A stretch of DNA of 64,000 bases from contig CATNEN010000029.1 of assembly GCA_950097015.1 (NCBI GenBank), positions 5,537,501 to 5,601,500 of the forward strand. The letters are read 5' to 3'. Each line of letters opens with the position of its first letter. The first letter of the stretch is position 1. The position numbers were made by a program, and so were the translations under genes. Below the pieces are notes generated by a model, which saw only the letters and a list, made by a program, of their open reading frames with translations, was not told the origin of the DNA and did no database searches. The DNA is from Macrostomum hystrix (taxonomy: Eukaryota > Platyhelminthes > Macrostomidae). Positions 22,368-33,531 of the stretch are shown here, one piece after another.

Positions 22368-23279
22368 TCACTTGGCGGGGCGGAGGGCGTCCAGCACGGC
22401 GCAGATGTCGCCCTCCTTGGCCAGCAGCAGGCGGGTCAGCCAGCCTCCGTCATCGCTGAACCCCATGGCGCGCATGTGCTCCAGAGCCCTGGCCACGCGC
22501 GGGTCCAGCGATGCCTCCTGGCTGTTGCCATGCCAACCGGCTGCCGCGGATGCGGCCGCCTCCGGCCGCTCATCGGTCGCCATCGCCTCGGCGGATTGGG
22601 CAGCCGGAGGCGGAGGCTGCGGCGTCGACGCCGGCTTGGAGGCCGCGGCGGCTTCTTCGAGGTCGGCCGCTGCGGCAGCGACGGCGGCTTCGGCGGCCTC
22701 GGCAGCCTTGGCGAAGAAGTCGCCGAAGCGCGGGCCGCAGCCTCCGGGGCCGGCTCGTCGGCAGCCGCCGCCACCGCCGCGGAAGCCGCCGAAGCCGCAG
22801 TGGCCGCCGCGGCGGAAGAAGCGAGCGGCAGGAAAGTCGTCGGGCCGCCGGATGAGGATCATGGGATGCTGGCTGTGGCTGCCCGCATTCATGCAGGCTG
22901 AGCAGAGGTCAAAGTCGGGACACAGGAGGCACTTAAAGCGGTGGCCAGTCACACCCGACTCGCAGCCGTCGCACCTGACGCCCTCGTGAATGACCGTCGA
23001 TTCGCCGACGCTCACGAAGATTTTTACGGCGTCGCCAGGCTTTCCGTCCTGCCTGCCGGCGACGCTGCGAAGGGCCTCGTGCAGCTCGGCCGTCGAGCTC
23101 ATCGCCACCCGGTCGCCTTCCTCGTCCTGCCAGCGCAGCCGAATCTGCTGGGTCGGCTCGATGGAGAACGCTGCCTGCAGCTGCTCCACCAGGCTGGGGT
23201 AGTTCGCCTGCCCCGCCAGACTGAGGCGCCGGATCTCGTTGCCATAGTAACACTTGAGAGTCACGAGCGACGTAGACAT
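22368..23279 (-). CDS. SQSTM1: Sequestosome-1/p62 (PB1-ZZ-UBA)
   Basis: A single uninterrupted exon of 303 residues, starting at the ATG at 23279. p62 is the cytoplasmic scaffold that polymerises through PB1, binds ubiquitin through UBA and feeds cargo to autophagy. PB1 (residues 5-95) has the basic EIRRLSL strand and the acidic QDEEGDRVAMSS motif. The ZZ zinc finger (about 98-145) reads CDGC, CLLCPDFDLCSAC, then two histidines. A Gly/Arg and Ala-rich linker follows. The UBA (about 257-300) contains RAMGFSDDGGWLTRLL, almost identical to vertebrate p62. The protein is much shorter than human p62 (440 residues). In the linker I find no W/F/Y-x-x-L/I/V motif with acidic neighbours, so a canonical LIR is not visible, nor a KEAP1-binding motif. 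Confidence 0.93.
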   Translation of the reverse strand: MSTSLVTLKCYYGNEIRRLSLAGQANYPSLVEQLQAAFSIEPTQQIRLRWQDEEGDRVAMSSTAELHEALRSVAGRQDGKPGDAVKIFVSVGESTVIHEGVRCDGCESGVTGHRFKCLLCPDFDLCSACMNAGSHSQHPMILIRRPDDFPAARFFRRGGHCGFGGFRGGGGGCRRAGPGGCGPRFGDFFAKAAEAAEAAVAAAAADLEEAAAASKPASTPQPPPPAAQSAEAMATDERPEAAASAAAGWHGNSQEASLDPRVARALEHMRAMGFSDDGGWLTRLLLAKEGDICAVLDALRPAK

Positions 23280-23376
23280 TGTATGCGGGAATTCGCAAAG
23301 CAGTTTTTTTAGTTGAAGCTCGTCGGTGCTGATGCTTGACGATTCTCCTTGGCTCCTTGCTGGCCAGAAGCTGCTG

Positions 23377-23384
23377 CTTTTATA
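23377..23384 (-). promoter_or_regulatory. Candidate TATA box of p62
   Basis: TATAAAAG on the minus strand, about 98 bases upstream of the p62 ATG, in GC-rich surroundings. With usual spacing the start site would fall near 23350, giving a 5' UTR of about 70 bases. No intron is needed between it and the ATG. Confidence 0.5.
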
Positions 23385-23829
23385 CTGCCTCCAGCGCTGC
23401 TACGGCCGCTGCCACGCAGCTCCTACGTTGCGGCTGCGTCGGTGATACGTTTCCGCAGGCCGTCAGTGAGAGAGACTCGGGGATTCCCTGTTGTTGCTAT
23501 TTTTAGACATTGCGCACAGAGCAAGAATTGTCCGCGGTTGGTGGTTGTTCAAGTGTACACTCCTTTTTGGGGGTGGCAATTCTTAGATAGGAAGAAAAAG
23601 CTATTTTTTAACTAAGCACACGTCACGTTGCATTTTCGTTTTTTATCTCCCACAATTATTGACGGATATTGTAATAATCGTGTGCATAAAAAATAATGGC
23701 AAAAGGCACTGCTTACGGCAAAGGGTGCGTAAAAAACTCGAAATGGTTTTATTTTAAATAGAACTTAAGACAAAAATTTTCCTTGCGATTCTACCGTTAT
23801 AATCTGTTCACGCCTTTGTTTACAATCGC
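23385..23829. other. p62 upstream region, no gene seen
   Basis: A GC-rich proximal part (23385-23470) is followed by AT-rich sequence. It should contain the p62 promoter. No further coding sequence or clear site was identified. Confidence 0.3.
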
Positions 23830-24380
23830 AATTTGTCTACTTTGTCTAATCTCGCTTATGTCCACTTCCGCCTTTTTCTACTCTGGCCCTTTTCTTCTCT
23901 CGCATTTGTATTCTCTCGCATTTGTATTCTCTCGCATTTGTCTTCTCTCGCCTTTTTATTCTCTCGCCTTTTTCTTCTCTCGCCTTTGTCTACTCTCGAC
24001 TTTGTCTACTCTCGCCCTTTTCTTCTTTCGCATTTGTCTTCTCTCGCCTTTGTCAACTCTCGCCCTTTTCTTCTCTCGCCTTTATCTACTCTCGCCTTTT
24101 TCTTCTCTCGCCTTTGTCTACTCTCGCCTTTGTCTACCATCGCTTTTGTCTACTCCAGCTTTTGTCAACTCTCGCCTTTGTCTTCTCTCGCCTTTGTCTA
24201 CTCTCGTCTTTGTCTACTCTCGCCTTTGTCTACTCTCGTCTTTGTCTACTCTCGCCTTTGTCTTCTCTCGCCTTTGTCTACTCTCGTCTTTGTCTACTCT
24301 CGCCTTTGTCTACTCTCGTCTTTGTCTACTCTCGTCTTTGTCTACTCTCGCCTTTGTCTACTCTCGCCATCGTCTGTCTC
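23830..24380. repeat. Minisatellite, 16 bp unit
   Basis: About 34 copies of a 16-bp unit (cctttgtctactctcg, variants cttctctcg and ctcgtc). It forms the 3' flank of the RING-NHL gene, and its first units on the minus strand supply that gene's last codons and stop. Confidence 0.93.
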
Positions 24381-26278
24381 AAGCCCCAGATTGGCCAGGT
24401 CAAACACCAGCGCGTGACTTGCTCTAGCTCGCCTGGCCACAATGAGCCGGCCGCAGGCTGCGTCAAAGTGCACCGCCCCAATGTCGGCGTCGTTTCCGGC
24501 GTCTACGCAGCCGGGGCAGCCGCAGGCGCAGGCGAAGCCGCAGGGCAGCTCGGCCAGCCGCCGCCCGTTGGCCAGATCGCAAATGGCGACACATTTTCGA
24601 CGATTCGCGCCAACGCTGTTGACGAACAAGCAGCCGTCAACGCTGTCGCCGTCGCTACAGGCGGCCACGGCGACAGTGATAGGCGAGGTGATGTTAAATA
24701 TTAGTTCGGTGACGCCATTGTTCTTTCCGGGCTCGAGCAGATGCCGACGATCGATCACCAGCACGCAGCTGGATGCGCTGTCGGCGACGCAGACGCGACC
24801 GGCGCCAACGGCGATCGCCCTACCGTAGCGGAGTTTCGAATGTCGAAAGACGCAATCAACGTCGGCCTTGCCCTCGCCGTTGTCGTCAACAGAATTCGCT
24901 GGAACCAAACGTTGCCGGCGCCAACGAAAGGCGCGCAGCTCAGTGCCGTTCGCAGCTAGCGCGAAGACACAGTCGCCGTTACCCGAGGCGTCGGAGCAGA
25001 CAGCATTCGGCCTGGGAATTCCGGTCAGACGCTGACGGCAACGACCGTCGAGGTCGCAAACCACCAGGCGATGTCGGTAGAAGTCAGTCAGCACCACCAG
25101 CGGTCTCCCTGTGAAAACATTCGCGACGAAGCCTCAGACAAATAGCTCTAATCTGTTGCGAGAATAATCGATTACTGAGCTAAAAGTACATATTAATAAT
25201 AAAAATAATTTGCTACACTATAGACCCGCAGCCAGCGAGGTGGCAATCCTACCCATTTCGCTGACTCCTGAGCACACACGCACACAGATACTGTACGCAG
25301 GCATGCACTCACACAGGTGTGTACATCTGCCCTGACTTTCTCATCGTCAGGCAGTGTACACTCTCATTGTGCCTTGGAGGTTGGCCCTCAATGGCGTAAA
25401 TTGCGCGAAAAGCCCCCAAGCCTTCTCTCCGCGGCTGCGCCCCAAATGAATGTGGCCTCGCCGCGGAATCGAGCTTAGGGATTTTAGCGCGAGAGGCAAA
25501 CGCGATAACCGCTTTACCACCGACCCCCACAAAAAGTAAATTTTACCATCGACGCCACTGTTGTCGCCTCGGCCGCCAGGCCAGGCTAGGCAGAATCCGG
25601 AAATGGTGTACTCTTCCTCGCCTAAGTCGGGCGCAAGCACCGGTCTGGCTGTGTCGCCATCCTCGCCGGCGACAGTCGCCCACAGCCGCTGATTATTGGC
25701 GTCGCGTAGAATAGCCGCCACTCCGCTGTGCTGGCCGCCGACACCAGTTTTCGCCGTCGCCGTTGGCCAGCACTGAAAAGTGAGCGGCGGCCCGGGAAAG
25801 TGCAAAACTGCTTCTGGTCGAAGCAGCTCCTGAGATTGTCGAAGCCGACGCAGCAGCGGCACCAGGCTCAGCTGGCCCTGTCGGGCGAGGTCTTTGTTGT
25901 CGACTGACTTCGGCCACAGGCTGAGGAGATCGGCCAGGGCGGCGAGCGAGCTGCGATCAAATTTGCAGTGGATTGAATCTATTAAGCTATTTATACAAAT
26001 TATGCTACTGTAAGCAGTGCGATGCAGACATGTCCTCACTGATGCGGCGAGGTCCCGCGGCAGTGGGCCCGACACACCGGACAGCGAATCCTTGGCCTGT
26101 CGAGCCCGGCCAGTTCCCAGCCATCGCCTGGAAGGCAGCGCCGACAGACCGCGTGCTGGCAGGGCTGCAGAGACTGCGGGTCGCGGCACAACCCGCCGCA
26201 GGCTGGGCACGCGGCAAGGCCGCGAATCTCCGCCAGCACCGAGTCGCGATTGGCCGGGCGGTAGCTGCCGTCGGTCAT
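24342..26278 (-). CDS. RING-finger/NHL-type beta-propeller protein (TRIM-like)
   Basis: Three exons (26278-26040, 25950-25547, 25108-24342) join in phase to 469 residues. Intron 1 is only 89 bp; intron 2 carries a SINE. The N-terminal RING (residues 20-75) shows CPAC, then CQHAVCRRC, then CPVC, the zinc ligands of a C3HC4 E3 ligase. No B-box is visible. The middle is leucine-rich and may be helical. The C-terminal half has repeated strands such as RPLVVLTDFYRHRLVVCDLDG and GRAIAVGAGRVCVADS, the pattern of NHL repeats. TRIM-NHL relatives ubiquitinate targets and bind RNA or protein partners in the cytoplasm; which function applies is unknown. The last codons (after about residue 455) derive from the adjacent 16-bp minisatellite, so the natural C-terminus may have been eroded. 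Confidence 0.72.
25192..25531 (-). mobile_element. SINE family A in RING-NHL intron 2
   Basis: Full-length family A copy on the minus strand, in the same orientation as the gene. The head (gtcggtggtaaagcggtt) is at the high-coordinate end and the AAT-rich tail at 25192-25210. It is flanked by a near-perfect direct repeat, aaaagtacat (25182-25191) and aaaagtaaat (25532-25541), one mismatch. It begins only 15 bases inside the 5' splice site. Confidence 0.82.
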
Positions 26279-26414
26279 TGCTGCCTGCCGTTGATCAGTT
26301 GATCGACTGGATGCAATTATTCTGCCAGATTAGAAAGGAAAACTCGTATATTTCCAGCAATGACTTCCTGCAGTCATTGGGAATAACCTCGACCAGTTAT
26401 TGTGAAATAACTCA

Positions 26415-26755
26415 TTGAGATGAAAGAGTGACATCCCCGAGTAATTGAAAACAATGACCTCCCCTGTCATTGAGATGAAAGAGTGACATCCCCGAGTAAT
26501 TGAAAACAATGACCTCACCTGTCATTGAGATGAAAGAGTGACATCCCCGAGTAATTGAAAACAATGACCTCCCCTGTCATTGAGATGAAAGAGTGACATC
26601 CCCGAGTAATTGAAAACAATGACCTCCCCTGTCATTGAGATGAAAGAGTGACATCCCCGAGTAATTGAAAACAATGACCTCCCCTGTCATTGAGATGAAA
26701 GAGTGACATCCCCGAGTAATTGAAAACAATGACCTCCCCTGTCATTGAGATTAAA
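26415..26755. repeat. Minisatellite, 55 bp unit
   Basis: Six almost identical copies of a 55-bp unit (gagtgacatccccgagtaat, then ttgaaaacaatgacctcccc and tgtcattgagatgaaa). It begins about 140 bases upstream of the RING-NHL start codon, so it may lie in its promoter. Confidence 0.93.
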
Positions 26756-26759
26756 GAAT

Positions 26760-27400
26760 GACCTCCATCAGTCATTGTGGTGAAAAATTGACCTCTACCC
26801 AGTGTTTGAGAGGATTGACCTCTACCCAGTGTTTGAGATGATTGACCTCCCCCCAGTCTTTGAGATGATTGACCTCGCCCCCAGTGTTTGAGATGATTGA
26901 CCTCTACCCAGTGTTTGAGATGATTGACCTCTACCCAGTGGTTGAGATGATTGACCTCTACCCAGTGTTTGAGATGATTGACCTCCCCCCAGTCTTTGAG
27001 ATGATTGACCTCGCCCCCAGTGTTTGAGATGATTGACCTCGCCCCCAGTGTTTGAGATGATTGACCTCCCCCAGTGTTTGAGATGATTGACCTCGCCCCA
27101 GTGTTTGAGATGATTGACCTCGCCCCCAGTGTTTGAGATGATTGACCTCGCCCCCAGTGTTTGAGATGATTGACCTCGCCCCCAGTGTTTGAGATGATTG
27201 ACCTCGCCCCCAGTGTTTGAGATGATTGACCTCCCCCAGTGTTTGAGATGATTGACCTCGCCCCAGTGTTTGAGATGATTGACCTCGCCCCCAGTGTTTG
27301 AGATGATTGACCTCGCCCCCAGTGTTTGAGATGATTGACCTCGCCCCCAGTGTTTGAGATGATTGACCTCGCCCCCAGTGTTTGAGATGATTGACCCCTC
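26760..27400. repeat. Minisatellite, about 28 bp unit
   Basis: About 22 copies of a 27-28 bp unit (gtttgagatgattgacctcg plus ccccca), directly following the 55-bp array. The shared strings tgagatga and tgacctc suggest one array evolved from the other. A roughly 200-bp higher-order block is visible (26990-27240 resembles 27190-27390). Confidence 0.93.
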
Positions 27401-27899
27401 TGCCTGAGAACAGAGTTACTGCGTGTAACAGCCGAACAAACTGTTGCACAACTAGGCTACAATTACCCATGAAATTTTCGCATGAAAGCCATTAAATAAT
27501 ACAAGAAAAGCAATGAAAAAGCAACTTACGGTTCTCAAATACGGTCAGAGTGACAGCAAAAGCACTGTTTTCCTAACGACAGTATCATACAGATCACCGA
27601 AGACTACGCTCGTACAAGACAAACAAAATGCTGCACTTTATTTGTCTTAACTGCTTATCTATATGTAGTGTGCTGCTATCGCTGCGTCTTTTTTCCTGCA
27701 TTCAGAGATCAACCTTCTCAGATAAAGGAATCGGAGTCTATAATGCTAATTTAACGTACGCAGGGCTCAATTCCATTCTAGTCATTTTCTGCCCGTGTAT
27801 TCAGCGCAGTGAATTGACAGGGAAAATTCTTTCTTAACAGGCTCTCGATTCATTTTCTTATCACCTTTTAGGTATCTGAGTGCCCCCCACTCCGATATT
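27401..27899. other. No gene seen
   Basis: About 500 bases between two arrays. Short ORFs exist, but none has recognisable homology, splice context or composition like the real exons in this window. Confidence 0.3.
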
Positions 27900-30470
27900 T
27901 CAGGGCTTTAATTTCTATTTACCCTCCGATTCTACAGTTCGATACCCTCCGATCCTTCAGTTCGATAACCTCCTATCCTTCAGTTCGCTTTACCCTCCGA
28001 TCCTTCAGTTCGCTTTACCCTCCGATCCTTCAGTTCGATACCCTCCGATCCTTCAGTTCGATACCCTCCGATTCTACAGTTCGATACCCTCCGATCCTTC
28101 AGTTCGATACCCTCCTATCCTTCAGTTCGCTACCCTCCGATCCTTCAGTTCGCTACCCTCCGATCCTTCAGTTCGCTACCCTCCGATCCTTCAGTTCGCT
28201 ACCCTCCGATCCTTCAGTTCGCTTTACCCTCCGATCCTTCAGTTCGATACCCTCCTATCCTTCAGTTCGATACCCTCCGATCCTTCAGTTCGATATCCTC
28301 CTATCCTTCAGTTCGATACCCTCCTATCCTTCAGTTCGATACCCTCCGATCCTTCAGTTCGATATCCTCCTATCCTTCAGTTCGATACCCTCCTATCCTT
28401 CAGTTCGATACCCTCCGATCCTTCAGTTCGATACCCTCCGATCCTTCAGTTCGATACCCTCCGATCCTTCAGTTCGATACCCTCCGATCCTTCAGTTCGA
28501 TACCCTCCGATCCTTCAGTTCGATACCCTCCGATCCTTCAGTTCGATACCCTCCGATCCTTCAGTTCGATACCCTCCGATCCTTCAGTTGGCTTTACCCT
28601 CCGATCCTTCAGTTCGATACCCTCCGATCCTTCAGTTCGCTACCCTCCGATCCTTCAGTTCGCTACCCTCCGATCCTTCAGTTCGATACCCTCCTTTCCT
28701 TCAGTTCGATACCCTCCGATCCTTCAGTTCGCTACCCTCCGATCCTTCAGTTCGCTACCCTCCGATCCTTCAGTTCGATACCCTCCTTTCCTTCAGTTCG
28801 ATACCCTCCGATCCTTCAGTTCGCTACCCTCCGATCCTTCAGTTCGATACCCTCCGATCCTTCAGTTCGATACCCTCCGATCCTTCAGTTGGCTTTACCC
28901 TCCGATCCTTCAGTTCGATACCCTCCGATCCTTCAGTTGGCTTTACCCTCCGATCCTTCAGTTCGATACCCTCCTATCCTTCAGTTCGATACCCTCCGAT
29001 CCTTCAGTTCGATACCCTCCGATCCTTCAGTTCGATACCCTCCGATCCTTCAGTTCGATACCCTCCGATCCTTCAGTTCGATACCCTCCGATCCTTCAGT
29101 TCGATACCCTCCGATCCTTCAGTTCGATACCCTCCGATCCTTCAGTTCGATACCCTCCTATCCTTCAGTTGGCTTTACCCTCCGATCCTTCAGTTCGATA
29201 CCCTCCGATCCTTTAGTTGGCTTTACCCTCCGATCCTTCAGTTCGATACCCTCCGATCCTTCAGTTGGCTTTACCCTCCGATCCTTCAGTTCGCTACCCT
29301 CCGATCCTTCAGTTCGATACCCTCCGATCCTTCAGTTCGATACCCTCCGATCCTTCAGTTCGATACCCTCCGATCCTTCAGTTGGCTTTACCCTCCGATC
29401 CTTCAGTTCGATACCCTCCGATCCTTCAGTTGGCTTTACCCTCCGATCCTTCAGTTCGATACCCTCCGATCCTTCAGTTGGCTTTACCCTCCGATCCTTC
29501 AGTTCGATACCCTCCGATCCTTCAGTTGGCTTTACCCTCCGATCCTTCAGTTCGATACCCTCCGATCCTTCAGTTCGCTACCCTCCGATCCTTCAGTTCG
29601 CTTTACCCTCCGATCCTTCAGTTCGATACCCTCCTATCCTTCAGTTCGATACCCTCCGATCCTTCAGTTCGATATCCTCCTATCCTTCAGTTCGCTACCC
29701 TCCGATCCTTCAGTTCGATACCCTCCGATCCTTCAGTTCGCTACCCTCCGATCCTTCAGTTCGCTACCCTCCGATCCTTCAGTTCGATACCCTCCTTTCC
29801 TTCAGTTCGATACCCTCCGATCCTTCAGTTCGCTACCCTCCGATCCTTCAGTTCGCTACCCTCCGATCCTTCAGTTCGCTACCCTCCGATCCTTCAGTTC
29901 GCTACCCTCCGATCCTTCAGTTCGATACCCTCCGATCCTTCAGTTCGATACCCTCCGATCCTTCAGTTCGATACCCTCCTATCCTTCAGTTCGCTACCCT
30001 CCGATCCTTCAGTTCGATACCCTCCGATCCTTCAGTTGGCTTTACCCTCCGATCCTTCAGTTCGATACCCTCCGATCCTTCAGTTGGCTTTACCCTCCGA
30101 TCCTTCAGTTCGATACCCTCCGATCCTTCAGTTCGATACCCTCCGATCCTTCAGTTGGCTTTACCCTCCGATCCTTCAGTTCGATACCCTCCGATCCTTC
30201 AGTTGGCTTTACCCTCCGATCCTTCAGTTCGATACCCTCCGATCCTTCAGTTGGCTTTACCCTCCGATCCTTCAGTTCGATACCCTCCGATCCTTCAGTT
30301 GGCTTTACCCTCCGATCCTTCAGTTCGATACCCTCCGATCCTTCAGTTGGCTTTACCCTCCGATCCTTCAGTTCGATACCCTCCTATCCTTCAGTTGGCT
30401 TTACCCTCCGATCCTTCAGTTCGATACCCTCCTATCCTTCAGTTCGCTTCATCCTCTGATATTTCAGGGT
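27900..30470. repeat. 2.6-kb minisatellite, 23/25 bp units
   Basis: About 110 copies of ccctccgatccttcagttcg followed by ata, cta or ggcttta, giving mixed 23- and 25-bp units. No unit contains a stop codon in any forward frame, so three overlapping long ORFs (up to 859 codons) arise. Block duplications are evident, for example the ggctttaccc alternation at 29380-29560 and again at 30020-30400. Confidence 0.95.
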
Positions 30471-31460
30471 TTTAGTTTGCTATACGCTCCGATTGTTCTT
30501 GCTTTAGTGATTAACAGTAGAACTACCAAGGGGGGGGGAATTCCCCCCCTGACAATTTGTTTTGGTGCACCCGAACGGAACAATGCAAGCACACGAAACT
30601 CAAGAACACGGGCCAACTTTTTGTTGCGCATCTTCTTAAACAAGAAACAAGTCGCCAGCTTTTCAGACCGTCGAGATGTTCAATGTTTCTGGCCGAAGGT
30701 CCGATTTTTCCCATAAGAGCTAGTGTATTTCATACACCCCTATACACGAATTTGCACTGCGCATCAGTGTGGCCTTGCCAGGCCTTCAAAATTTATCAAC
30801 ATGTCACCCGAGTGTGCCTGCATCATCTCCGTCTTCGGTGGTCACCTACCTTTATCTAGACAGACTGCTGGACCTTCAAGGGCTACAACAGGTGGAACTA
30901 TGGACACCCTGACGCGAATTTCTCAAATTTCAATGCTCAAGCCAAAATATTAGGCGCAGCCCAACCACAGGACACCATCGCCTAGTCTGTCAACCAATCA
31001 GTCACCACCCAAAGCTGCTAGCATTCGGGCGCTGCCAAAAAAATTGTCAGTGGTTAAAAACGGGCGGCAAAATGGCTTGGTAGTCCTTCTAGTCCTAGTA
31101 AAAAAAGCTTTGAAGCACAGACTACGAATGCTACATCATGCACAATGTACTGTTTAAGATATATCATGTGTTTCGAGAACTGTGCATAAGGCCAGTATCC
31201 ACTAAGAAATACTGTGCACTGCTAGATGCCACTTCAGACATTGAAAGGGCCCAATTAATACTGTAGTTTGCTATTTAGAAAACGAGCAGACTGTCTCCCT
31301 CTCTCTTCTCCGACTAAAGTAAGTCTGCAGTTGAGAAAAACTTCAGCGCTTAAACAGAAAAGACTGTTATAATGAGCAGATGAAATGCTCCGCTGCAGCT
31401 ATAAAACTCTAATGTAACAGTTGACAAGTGCCCAGACCTAACAGCGATTCCGCTAAAAGC
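30471..31460. other. No gene seen
   Basis: Unique-looking sequence of about 1 kb upstream of the small gene at 31461. A G-run/C-run palindrome with ggggggggaattcccccc lies near 30531-30549. No supportable exon was found. Confidence 0.3.
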
Positions 31461-32405
31461 ATGGCTCAACAGAGGGACCGCCAGACGAGTACGACGGACG
31501 ATGCGTTTCGCGATCTGATCAACAATCACGCGGCTCAGGCCAGCGCCTACATTCGGCGAGCGATGCGAAGAGAGTGAGAAAACTGTGATTGCCATTTGAT
31601 AATATTGACAACGTAACATACGAGTGCATCTCCCCCAAAGAAGTCCCTGACCTTTTATTCCACGGAGAGGGCGCATTCATTAGGGTCTCACTGCAAAACC
31701 TAAGGGCATAGTGTGCACACTTCCTGACGATGAAAAATAAAAATTAATTATACCAGCCCTAATTAAGTCAGATGTGCAGCGGACGGCACAGCGACAGCTA
31801 TTGCGCGGCTGTTCAGTCCATCAATTTACCCCAGCTGACGCTGGTACCCATGTCTTGCTTAGGGATACAAATGGTTTCAATGGAGTCGAGAATCGAACCC
31901 CCGACCTTCACGTCGTGAGTCCGACGCTCAAACCACTAGGCTACAACCAAAATGATGTGCCCGGTGCCCACAGCTCTACTGTAACCACAGAACCAAAGAT
32001 AATTATTATTCTGATTCGCCACGAAGAACCGACACTCCCGGTACCCACAGAACGGATGCCCAGACCCTGTTTGGCACGCTGGGAGACAATGAGTTCCGGA
32101 GCGGAAAACGGCAGATGCTGGAGCGCCTATCACCGGGCACGAATCCGTACGCCGAGGCCGGCTTTCGGGTGAGCGGCTAGCTGACTTTAGAGTCGGGGAA
32201 GGTGGAGAATGGCATCGTCCCTTAGAAGGGGAGCTTCTGGCCAAGAGGTCGGTAGTTCGAATCTCAACCGGCAAAAATTGTACCAACCCCAACTGGCCTC
32301 GCTTAATTGCAGAACGCCAAGCCGCAGAATCAGTCCAGCTTCATCGTGCACCCGGAGTGGGTGTCTGAGCACTCAGGATCCAAGCTCGCTCAGAAGGCTA
32401 AGTAA
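31461..32405 (+). CDS. Small three-exon gene, unrecognised 107-residue protein
   Basis: Exons 31461-31573, 32051-32168 and 32313-32405 join in phase with clean signals (agaga|gtgaga, cccacag|aac, ttcgg|gtgagc, attgcag|aac). The product is hydrophilic, with no signal peptide or membrane segment. It runs through SAYIRRAMRRETD, an NPYAEAGFR stretch and FIVHPEWVSEHSG before ending in a lysine-rich tail. Codon composition matches the other real genes. The alternating conserved-looking blocks without a classical domain recall small microtubule-inner or ciliary proteins, but I cannot name a family. Intron 1 carries a SINE and intron 2 a tRNA-like piece. Confidence 0.6.
31740..31957 (-). mobile_element. 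SINE family B, internally shortened
   Basis: Reverse-oriented family B copy in intron 1 of the small gene. The tRNA-like head reads, on the minus strand, gtagcctagtggtttgagcg with B-box gggttcgattc. The body cgctattg/cggctgttcagtcca is present but shorter than in the copy at 44648. Sequence just left of it (31700-31738) resembles part of family A, so nested insertion is possible. Confidence 0.7.
32205..32290 (+). repeat. tRNA-like fragment in intron 2 of the small gene
   Basis: An A-box-like gaatggcatcgtccc and a B-box-like gtagttcgaatctcaac sit at tRNA-like spacing. No cloverleaf closes fully by eye, so it is likelier a SINE head than a working tRNA. Confidence 0.3.
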
Positions 32406-33060
32406 TAAGCAATGAAATCGACTCAAACTATCCGTCCCAGTTGATTGTGCTCATCTACATTCAGTACCCGCCAAAAAGGTGCTTCTTCTTTGGCTGCTTC
32501 TGAGCGGAAGTATCGATGTTCTTCATTTGTATTCCGATCTGTCGTATGATTTTTTGTCAAATATACTGTTTAACTTCAAGGCGAATTCATGCCCCTTCTC
32601 GATCACCAAGACGTTACAGCTGTCCTGAATGTCCCAAGGACTATCTCATTTTTTCGAAAGTTTCAAATACACAAAATGTTTATTAGCATTCATAAAAATT
32701 ACAGAACGTCAGCCTAAAGAAACTCGCGCCTTTCATTTGTTTCTAGTTTGTACAGTATCGTTAATTTTTTAAGAACGGTGGTATATGAGATTAACGATGA
32801 CGGGTAATGTAATTTAAGTTCATGGGCAGTACAGAATGCTTGCAGAATTTTTATTTTTTTGAATACAATATTTCAGGTAATTTTACGATTAAATGTGACA
32901 CATTAAAATGCCAATGTTAAAGCACCATAAATAATAGCAAAGTCGAATGCCCCATTTCATGCTTAGATGTCACTAATTGCACCACTTAGTGTTTTGTCTA
33001 GCTAGCTTAGATAAACACTAAACAAATGAATTAAAACCGAAACTGAATCTTCTGCTTCTA
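32406..33060. other. AT-rich intergenic region, no gene seen
   Basis: Space between the small + strand gene and the - strand gene ending at 33061; it should hold both 3' UTRs. No coding sequence recognised. Confidence 0.3.
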
Positions 33061-33531
33061 CTATTGATTTGCCGCCCTCTTGTTTCGACTGCCGCTGGTG
33101 CGGACAGGCGGGCCGGGCACAAAACGTTGCTGCTGCTGCTGCTGCTGTTTCTCCATTTGCTTGCTTTGCTTGCCCAGCTGCTTTTCAACTTGCTGCTTCT
33201 TTCCTTCGCGTGGCATCGGCGAGCATCGCATCTCCGAGTCGATACTACTGTTTAATGTGCGATTTAAGTAGTATCTAGCCCGCTCAGTGTCCGGCGTTTC
33301 AGTGGCTGGTCTGTGGACAGAGTGACTCTGGCTGGGGTGGCCAAGGTCTCGCAGCAGTCGCTCGAGAGGTGTCAGTCGGCGCCGTTTCGGCTGGGGAGGC
33401 GGTGGTGTTGCCAGACCAATCACATCTCTGTCGTGACGCACAAACACATTTGCTATGTTGCTGCTGTTGCCATGGTAACACGAGTCTGCAACGACTGATT
33501 CACCAGAAGAATCGCCACTGCTGGTTGACAT
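33061..33531 (-). CDS. Unrecognised Ser/Gln-rich protein with nuclear localisation signal
   Basis: One exon encodes 156 residues from the ATG at 33531. An acceptor-like tcatttcag lies about 22 bases upstream (near 33563), so the mRNA is cis- or trans-spliced just before the start. The N-terminus is serine-rich. PKRRRLTPLERLLRDLG gives a basic cluster typical of a nuclear signal followed by a short amphipathic helix. The C-terminal third is Lys/Gln-rich with a Q7 tract and ends with basic residues. The composition suits a nuclear regulatory or adaptor protein. No domain is recognised. The frame could continue into an upstream exon. Confidence 0.5.
   Translation of the reverse strand: MSTSSGDSSGESVVADSCYHGNSSNIANVFVRHDRDVIGLATPPPPQPKRRRLTPLERLLRDLGHPSQSHSVHRPATETPDTERARYYLNRTLNSSIDSEMRCSPMPREGKKQQVEKQLGKQSKQMEKQQQQQQQRFVPGPPVRTSGSRNKRAANQ

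Noticed and set aside
22476-22901. Plus-strand GC-rich ORFs over p62
   Set aside because: Antisense shadows of the p62 linker; arginine/glycine-rich composition is due to the GC-rich codons of the real gene.
27880-30459. 859-codon ORF and two overlapping long ORFs on the same strand
   Set aside because: All three forward frames are open because the 23/25-bp unit lacks stops; the proteins are the same repeat read in three frames, with no domain, start context or splice evidence.
32205-32290. A tRNA gene in intron 2 of the small gene
   Set aside because: Only B-box-like and A-box-like strings are visible; I cannot close an acceptor stem or anticodon arm.
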